Origin: Planctomycetota bacterium
Lineage (GTDB): Bacteria > Planctomycetota > Phycisphaerae > UBA1845
DNA length: 10,281 nt
Assembly: GCA_024277835.1 (NCBI GenBank)
Contig: JAJRUK010000166.1
Location: forward strand, 1 to 10,281
Reading direction: 5' to 3'
The notes below the pieces were generated by a model. It worked only from the letters and a program-made list of their open reading frames with translations, was not told the DNA's origin and ran no database searches. Both the position numbers and the translations under genes were made by a program. Positions 6,401 through 10,281 of this stretch are shown piece after piece (positions within the stretch are counted from its first letter, which is position 1; each line of letters starts with the position of its first letter).

Positions 6401-7635
6401 CGAAGGATGAAGCCGAAGAAACGATCCGGACATCGATCGGCGAGTATATCGACCCTGATGAGCCGTCAAAAAGCTGGGATATTGGCGGTCTCCTCACCTG
6501 GGCGAAGCGGATGTTCAATGTGCCGTTTTCGCAGAATCATCTTCGCAAAATGGAGCCTCGAGAGATTGAAGATGCGATCATTGAGGCTGCGAACGATCAC
6601 TACGACAAGCTAGATCTTGGCGGAATCGCGCTCTACTTGGATGCCAAATATCCGCATCAGGCGCTCGTGGACTGGGCGAAGGCGAAATTTGATATCGAAG
6701 TGGGGGTCGAAGAAGCGCTTGAGATGTCCAAGACGGATATCGAGAAGCTTCTGCACGATCGCGTTTCGCAGGCGTATCGAAGTCGGGAGATGCGCTATCC
6801 GGTTGAGTGGTGCGTCGAGCGGGCGTTTGCGGATGAGGCCGAAGATAACGCGACGGCGGCGAATACGATCGTCGCCTGGACCAACAGCAAGTTTGGCGTT
6901 GGTTGGACGCTCGACGATGTGCAAGGCCACGACGCGAGCGAGATCATCGACAAGCTCTTTGAATTAAACGAGTCGTTCTTCAATGGGAAGCTGGAAGAGG
7001 AAATCGACGCGGGACTGAGCGGGAAAACGCCGGAGGAGGCGGTCAACTGGGCGCATGAGCGGTTTGGGCGTGCGTGGAACCCGCAGCGGTTTGAAGAGGC
7101 GGTTAATGGGCGTCTTGATGGTGACTATCGTGCTGCGATCGTGGAGCAGGGTCGCGAGATGCTTCGGTGGGAACTGACGCGGTTGGAGCAATACGTTTTG
7201 CTTCGCATTTACGATCAGGCGTGGAAGGATCACCTGCTGGAGATGGATCATCTCAAGACGGCGATTATGCAGAGGCCACTCGGCGGTGATCAGTCGCATC
7301 CGCAGAGTCAGTTCGCGATTGAAGGTCGGCAGCTCTTTCGGCAGATGTGGGCGCGGATTGCGGGTCGTGTGACGGATATTATCTTTAAGATACGCGGGGC
7401 TACGCTCGATGATGGCGGTCATCAACGGAAGATTGCCATGTCGATGAGTCACGCTGATTCGACGGGTGCGGGTTTTGCCGGTGGGGCGTCTGCCGATCAG
7501 GAAGCTGCGATGAAAGCGCAGGGGTCTGAGCAAAAGGTGGAGACGATTCGCCGCGATCAGCCAAAGGTGGGGCGTAACGATCCGTGTCCGTGCGGTAGCG
7601 GGAAGAAATACAAGCAGTGTCATGGGAAGAACTAG
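3415..7635 (+). CDS. secA: Protein translocase ATPase SecA, greatly enlarged
   Basis: SecA is the cytosolic and membrane-associated ATPase that pushes unfolded preproteins through SecYEG. The ATG at 3415 gives 1406 residues (E. coli has 901) and has AGGAGG at 3399-3404; the TTG at 3382 is in frame but lies before that site. Visible motifs are Walker A MRTGEGKT (181-188), DEVDSILIDEAR from 292, NMAGRGTDI (733-741), LRGRSGRQGD (833-842), the scaffold segment around WKDHL (1270-1274), and a C-terminal SEC-C zinc motif with C1391, C1393, C1402 and H1403. Against E. coli SecA I estimate extra segments before Walker A (about 80 residues), in the preprotein cross-linking domain (about 75, near 330-425), in NBD2 (about 60, 601-664), before GLHIIGTERHE (about 35, Cys-rich 752-814) and in the helical wing (about 175, 1029-1250). 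All motor motifs are intact, so it should be functional. The inverted repeat after the gene probably ends transcription. Confidence 0.98.
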   Translation: MSVMSVASSAYKGVSGLPRKLFGTRNDRILKGYQRHVGPINEIEASLRGDFDERFAARVASDGVDSLPEEEREAARQAIRVELSGDLLERSASLRERVREHYGELVGWWESLDPSTRLEEHYKDEYRKRTAKVIEAMDRAGTTFEAFAVLREASRRSQRHRHFDSQLIGGRVLFEGKIAEMRTGEGKTIVCHLAAFVTVLSSRKVHVVTVNDYLVRRDAEFAAPIFELVGMTVGCIQSQVDPGGGEGIRRAAYGCDITYGTNSEFGFDYLRDNMKTRYEDQVQGALDFVIVDEVDSILIDEARTPLIISGHARDDVTRYPRANRVAEELVRRQVPWDRKLAATVSKYDGNAHDIPKLDDAMTILGHREQSHTDAKSSGNDDKETLATLGPDFLTDDHVEAIQIYEADVLNLSGSERYRRYYIVQLERKQVGITHEGVTIAQELLDLGSLYSGANMEWPHLIENALRAHKVYQCDRDYVVQEGQVIIVDPFTGRLMHGRQWSDGLHQAVEAKENVKVKEETQTLATITIQNFVKLYRVKAGMTGTALTEATEFDKIYKLDVVEIPTNRPVNRVDHNDKMYRDVEQKYNAIVDEIFEVHRKGVPADPFLLADAFTAMIPMLKKQGADASRVEEALKRFNKAELGDKDTIAFMMEVYDEVMGDLVRGRPILVGTTSVENSEKISRLLDQRYGIEHEVLNAKNHAREADIVMKAGETTLPTSGRDKTPRGNVTIATNMAGRGTDIKLGLNVVYPTCKVPEKLPEGAESSSLYPTGITKCCVTCDEYDAATNCAHCFKPKLDPRFPELGRKICSINVPCGLHIIGTERHESRRIDNQLRGRSGRQGDPGSSRFSLSLQDDLLKMFMSDWMLKMMEKLGFSDGSSLEDKRLSKGIERAQRKVEERNFSTRKHLLEWDEPMDFQRKEFYAVRQRILEERDLPALIFETIDNAIRSTLDDNLSPGFAQSCIAEWCRTNLELTIEDDAISIDDLESAQHSIRRKAKDEAEETIRTSIGEYIDPDEPSKSWDIGGLLTWAKRMFNVPFSQNHLRKMEPREIEDAIIEAANDHYDKLDLGGIALYLDAKYPHQALVDWAKAKFDIEVGVEEALEMSKTDIEKLLHDRVSQAYRSREMRYPVEWCVERAFADEAEDNATAANTIVAWTNSKFGVGWTLDDVQGHDASEIIDKLFELNESFFNGKLEEEIDAGLSGKTPEEAVNWAHERFGRAWNPQRFEEAVNGRLDGDYRAAIVEQGREMLRWELTRLEQYVLLRIYDQAWKDHLLEMDHLKTAIMQRPLGGDQSHPQSQFAIEGRQLFRQMWARIAGRVTDIIFKIRGATLDDGGHQRKIAMSMSHADSTGAGFAGGASADQEAAMKAQGSEQKVETIRRDQPKVGRNDPCPCGSGKKYKQCHGKN
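5737..5787 (+). other. Cys-cluster insertion in SecA NBD2 (putative zinc site)
   Basis: These codons encode C775, C776, C779, C788 and C791, giving CxxC-x8-CxxC. Further cysteines lie at 752, 808 and 814. The cluster sits between the GRGTDI motif and GLHIIGTERHE, where E. coli SecA has a cysteine-free helical stretch. The spacing suits a small zinc ribbon or knuckle. Metal binding is inferred. Confidence 0.6.
6475..7190 (+). other. Four tandem helical-wing-like repeats inside SecA
   Basis: Residues 1021 to about 1259 contain four related units, each with an aromatic pair W-x4-F. They start at W1029 (WAKRMFNV), W1087 (WAKAKFDI), W1155 (WTNSKFGV) and W1212 (WAHERFGR), spaced 58, 68 and 57 residues. 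The first begins WDIGGL and aligns with WDIPGL of the E. coli helical wing. In units 1-3 a Leu-rich helix ending near an aromatic residue follows. E. coli has one such unit before the LWKEHL segment. Confidence 0.6.
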
Positions 7636-7687
7636 GAAATGATGAATAGCGAAGGATGAAAGAGCGGCGGGAGGGCTGCTTGGGAAA

Positions 7688-7762
7688 GTGTGGCACCGGT
7701 TTGTAACCGGTGCTAGGCTCTAAAGCCGGAGAGATCGCACCGGTTACAAACCGGTGCCACAC
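7688..7762. repeat. Paired palindromic (BIME/REP-like) inverted repeat
   Basis: The arms 7688-7713 and 7737-7762 are perfect reverse complements over 26 bases, separated by 23 bases. Each arm is itself a hairpin, GCACCGGTT and AACCGGTGC around a three-base loop (TGT in one, ACA in the other). The element is therefore two inverted REP-like units. The spacer holds a small stem, GGCT (7716-7719) with AGCC (7724-7727). No transposase gene is nearby. Confidence 0.75.
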
Positions 7763-7770
7763 GGTTTTTT
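7688..7770 (+). terminator. Probable secA transcription terminator formed by the inverted repeat
   Basis: The long stem is followed by GG and six T (7765-7770) on the plus strand, 53 nt after the secA stop codon. The stem is longer than usual and the T-run starts two bases after it. On the minus strand the stem is followed by CTTTCCC, a weaker context. REP-like elements often double as terminators. Confidence 0.55.
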
Positions 7771-7780
7771 CATTTTGAGT

Positions 7781-7811
7781 TTGCTATTCGCTATTTGTTT
7801 CCTGCTATTGT
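7781..7811 (+). promoter_or_regulatory. Candidate extended -10 promoter for the oxoprolinase gene
   Basis: TGC-TATTGT (7803-7811) matches an extended -10 element. The predicted start point, about seven bases after 7811, coincides with the A of the ATG at 7818. The best -35 is TTGCTA (7781-7786), with a longish 19-nt spacer. No Shine-Dalgarno sequence precedes the ATG, in line with a leaderless transcript. Confidence 0.35.
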
Positions 7812-7817
7812 GAATCC

Positions 7818-10281
7818 ATGTCTGAGTCGCGGTGGCAATTCTTTGTTGATGTTGGCGGGACGTTTACGGATGTTGTCGCGCGTCAGCCCGATGGTACGCT
7901 TGTCACGCTGAAGCTTCTTAGCTCCGGGGTCGTTCGCGGCGTCGTGAGTGCGGGGTCTTTGTTGCGAGCGGAGTCGGGGCGCAACTTTATCATTGATTCT
8001 CGGTTTGCGGGTCAGGCGGATGGTCTTTGGGCGGGGTATGAGTTCCGGCTCGTTGATTCTGACTCGGTGGACGGCGGGTCTTCGCACGCTGTTGCGCTGC
8101 GGGTTGCTCGCTTCGATGGTTTGAGCGGGACTTTTCATTTCGATGCGTCGCTACCCGCTGGGGTGACGATCGGGTCTGGTTTTGCCTTGTCTTCGCGTGA
8201 GGAAGCGCCCGTTGTCGCGATTCGATGTTTGATGGGGTTGTCGCTTGGCGACGCGATTGGTTCGGTGGATGTTCGACTCGGGACGACTCGGGCGACGAAT
8301 GCGCTGCTGGAGCGGAAGGGATCGCGCGTTGGGTTCGTAACGACGCGCGGGTTCGGGGACATTCTTAAGATCGGCAATCAGGATCGTCCGGAGCTATTTG
8401 CGCTGAATGTTCGTAAGCGGGATGACCTTGCGGAGTGCGCAGTTGAGGTTGACGAGCGGATGAGCGCGACGGGTGATGTGCTTGTGTCTCTCGACGAAGT
8501 GCGTGCGCGTGCGACGCTTACTGAGATGCGGAAAAACGGGATCGAAGCGGCTGCGATTTGTTTGCTACACGCGCATATCAATCCCGACCATGAAGAGCAT
8601 CTTGCTCAAATTGCTGAGGAGGTGGGGTTTTCGCAGGTTTCAGTTTCGTCGCGGTTGTCGCGCGTTGAGAAGATCGTTTCGCGCGGGGATACGACGGTGG
8701 CAGACGCCTATCTTGGCGGGGTGATGGGTGCGTATGTTGCGTCGCTGCGACAGTCGATGCCCCATGCGCGGATCAAGCTCATGACGAGTAGCGGCGGGTT
8801 GATCGACGCTGCGAATGTGACGGGGAAGGATACGGTGCTCAGCGGGCCTGCGGGCGGAGTCGTTGGGTGTGCTTATGTGACGCGGGCAGCCGGTTTTGAT
8901 CGGGCGATTGGTTTTGATATGGGCGGGACGAGTACGGATGTGTCGCGCGTGGAGGCTTCGTTGTCGTCGCCGTTTGAGTATCAGCATGAGACGGTGAAGG
9001 CGGGCGTGCGGATTCAGACGCCGATGATTGCGATCGAAACGGTCGCCGCCGGGGGCGGTAGTGTTTGCTTGTTCGATGGTCAGAAGTTGGTTGTTGGTCC
9101 GCATAGCGCCGGGTCGGAACCTGGGCCTGCTTGTTACGGGCGCGGTGGTCCGTTGACCGTGACGGATATGAACGTTGCGCTCGGGCGAGTTGTGGCAGAT
9201 CGTTTTCCGTTTCCGTTGGACGAAATGATTGTCGAAAGGAAGCTCGCGGTGCTTGCGGCGGAAGTGAACCGGGTGACGGGTGCGTCGCTGCGTTCGGTCG
9301 GGCTTGCGGCCGGGTTTGTGGAGATTGCCGTAGCGCACATGGCTTCGGCGATTCGCAAGATTTCAATTGCCAAGGGATACGATGTTTCGAAATATGTGCT
9401 GACGACGTTTGGCGGTGCGGGCGGGCAACATGCTTGTGCGATCGCGCGGCGATTGGGGATTCGTCGCGTTCTTTGTAACCGGTTTGCGGGGGTGCTTAGT
9501 GCGCTGGGGATCGGGGTTGCGTCGGCGAAACGGATCGTTGAGCGAAGCGTTCATGACGTACTTGATGAGGGCGCGGTAGAGCGCTTGGCCAGCGTGTTCG
9601 TTGATGTTGGTTCGCAAGTGCGGCGCGCGATCTTGGCGGACGGTGAATCGGAAGACGAACTTGATGGGCTGATCGAGACGGTTGATCTTTGCTATGCGGG
9701 GCAGGCTAGTTTGATTTCGGTGGACTTCGGTGATTGGGGGACGATGCGATCGGAGTTTGAAGCGAAGCACAAGCAGCTCTACGGATACACGCACGAAGGT
9801 CGGGCGATCGAAGTTCGCGCGGTGCGGGTTGCGCTTTCGGGGAAGCGTCGCGATGTTCCGCTTGATGCGATGGCAGCGAAGGGCCGCGCGTCTAGTGCGA
9901 TTGAAATGGTGCGGATGGTTGTCTCGGGCGAGATGCGGGATGTTCCGTTGTACAAGCGCGAGGGGCTAACGGTCGGTGATGCGATCGATGGTCCGGCGAT
10001 TGTGATCGAAGAGACGAGTACGATCGTTGTTGACGAGGGATGGCGAGGGGTGGTGACGGAAACGGGCGACCTTGTTCTGACGGATGGGGCGGTCGTGGCG
10101 GCGAAGCAAATCGTGGGAACAGCGGCGGACCCGGTGCAACTTGAGCTGTTCAACAATCAGTTCGCCTCGATCGCCGAGCAGATGGGGACGACGCTACGTC
10201 GGACCGCCCTATCTACGAACGTAAAAGAGCGGTTGGATTTTTCGTGCGCGGTGTTTACGCCGACGGGTGATCTTGTGGTGA
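7818..10281 (+). CDS. Hydantoinase/5-oxoprolinase family protein (HyuA-HyuB fusion), 3'-partial
   Basis: 821 codons are visible from the ATG at 7818 with no stop before the window edge; full family members are about 1250-1300 residues. The HyuA half is an ASKHA-type ATPase. Residues 11-18 (DVGGTFTD) are the first phosphate motif, LGTTRATNALLERKG ends at 168, and FDMGGTSTD spans 366-374 in the central catalytic region. FGGAGGQHA starts at 531. The HyuB half begins near L775, with IAEQMG (785-790) and KERLDFSC (803-810). The motifs and order match eukaryotic-type 5-oxoprolinase, which hydrolyses ATP to open 5-oxo-L-proline to glutamate in glutathione recycling. Related fusions hydrolyse hydantoins, so the substrate is not certain. 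Residues about 38-127 form a mostly beta-like insert absent from human OPLAH at this position. No ribosome-binding site is visible. Confidence 0.93.
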   Translation, partial: MSESRWQFFVDVGGTFTDVVARQPDGTLVTLKLLSSGVVRGVVSAGSLLRAESGRNFIIDSRFAGQADGLWAGYEFRLVDSDSVDGGSSHAVALRVARFDGLSGTFHFDASLPAGVTIGSGFALSSREEAPVVAIRCLMGLSLGDAIGSVDVRLGTTRATNALLERKGSRVGFVTTRGFGDILKIGNQDRPELFALNVRKRDDLAECAVEVDERMSATGDVLVSLDEVRARATLTEMRKNGIEAAAICLLHAHINPDHEEHLAQIAEEVGFSQVSVSSRLSRVEKIVSRGDTTVADAYLGGVMGAYVASLRQSMPHARIKLMTSSGGLIDAANVTGKDTVLSGPAGGVVGCAYVTRAAGFDRAIGFDMGGTSTDVSRVEASLSSPFEYQHETVKAGVRIQTPMIAIETVAAGGGSVCLFDGQKLVVGPHSAGSEPGPACYGRGGPLTVTDMNVALGRVVADRFPFPLDEMIVERKLAVLAAEVNRVTGASLRSVGLAAGFVEIAVAHMASAIRKISIAKGYDVSKYVLTTFGGAGGQHACAIARRLGIRRVLCNRFAGVLSALGIGVASAKRIVERSVHDVLDEGAVERLASVFVDVGSQVRRAILADGESEDELDGLIETVDLCYAGQASLISVDFGDWGTMRSEFEAKHKQLYGYTHEGRAIEVRAVRVALSGKRRDVPLDAMAAKGRASSAIEMVRMVVSGEMRDVPLYKREGLTVGDAIDGPAIVIEETSTIVVDEGWRGVVTETGDLVLTDGAVVAAKQIVGTAADPVQLELFNNQFASIAEQMGTTLRRTALSTNVKERLDFSCAVFTPTGDLVV

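Larger units (their letters stand above)
7636..7817. other. Intergenic region between secA and the oxoprolinase gene
   Basis: This gap is dominated by the 26-bp inverted repeat at 7688-7762. A further pair, AATAGCGAA (7645-7653) and TTCGCTATT (7787-7795), flanks it symmetrically. The right end carries AT-rich sequence with a possible extended -10 element. No coding region is supported. Confidence 0.6.

Noticed and set aside
1..10281. CRISPR array, tRNA or rRNA genes
   Set aside because: No regularly spaced direct repeats, cloverleaf or rRNA-like conserved segments were seen on either strand.

Overview
The window carries five plus-strand coding regions and looks like a chromosomal segment of a Planctomycetota-type bacterium. 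The case rests on an oversized, insertion-rich SecA, large exported FG-GAP and PKD proteins with Cys-rich inserts, a eukaryotic-type oxoprolinase with an extra N-terminal segment, and short palindromic intergenic repeats. The phylum is inferred from remembered family traits, not from a search.

Layout. Positions 1-1199 hold the 3' part of a secreted FG-GAP (integrin-alpha-like) protein cut by the window edge. A 295-bp gap follows with a promoter-like pair and a small REP-like palindrome. Positions 1495-2727 encode an exported protein with three PKD domains and a C-terminal Cys-Gly/hydrophobic/Arg tail. The gap 2728-2954 is rich in hairpins and ends in a convincing intrinsic terminator (2881-2917). 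Positions 2955-3311 encode a small unrecognised protein with a membrane or signal segment. It lies 103 nt upstream of secA (3415-7635), a position like that of secM in enterobacteria. The gap 7636-7817 holds a 26-bp perfect inverted repeat that probably ends secA transcription. From 7818 to beyond the window end runs a HyuA-HyuB fusion of the 5-oxoprolinase type.

Functional links. The two surface proteins share a similar four-cysteine insert and may belong to one exported set. SecA is the motor that would drive such proteins through the SecYEG channel. The oxoprolinase is metabolic and probably separate from the secretion genes.

Most interesting points. (1) SecA is about 1406 residues against about 900 in E. 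coli; its helical-wing segment appears to be present as four tandem units, and a CxxC-x8-CxxC cluster interrupts its second nucleotide-binding domain. (2) The small ORF before secA could be a secretion-monitoring leader. Its C terminus ends in Gly-Pro-stop, and the secA ribosome-binding site lies in a small hairpin. (3) The intergenic RNA at 2827-2917 can form mutually exclusive hairpins ahead of a terminator.
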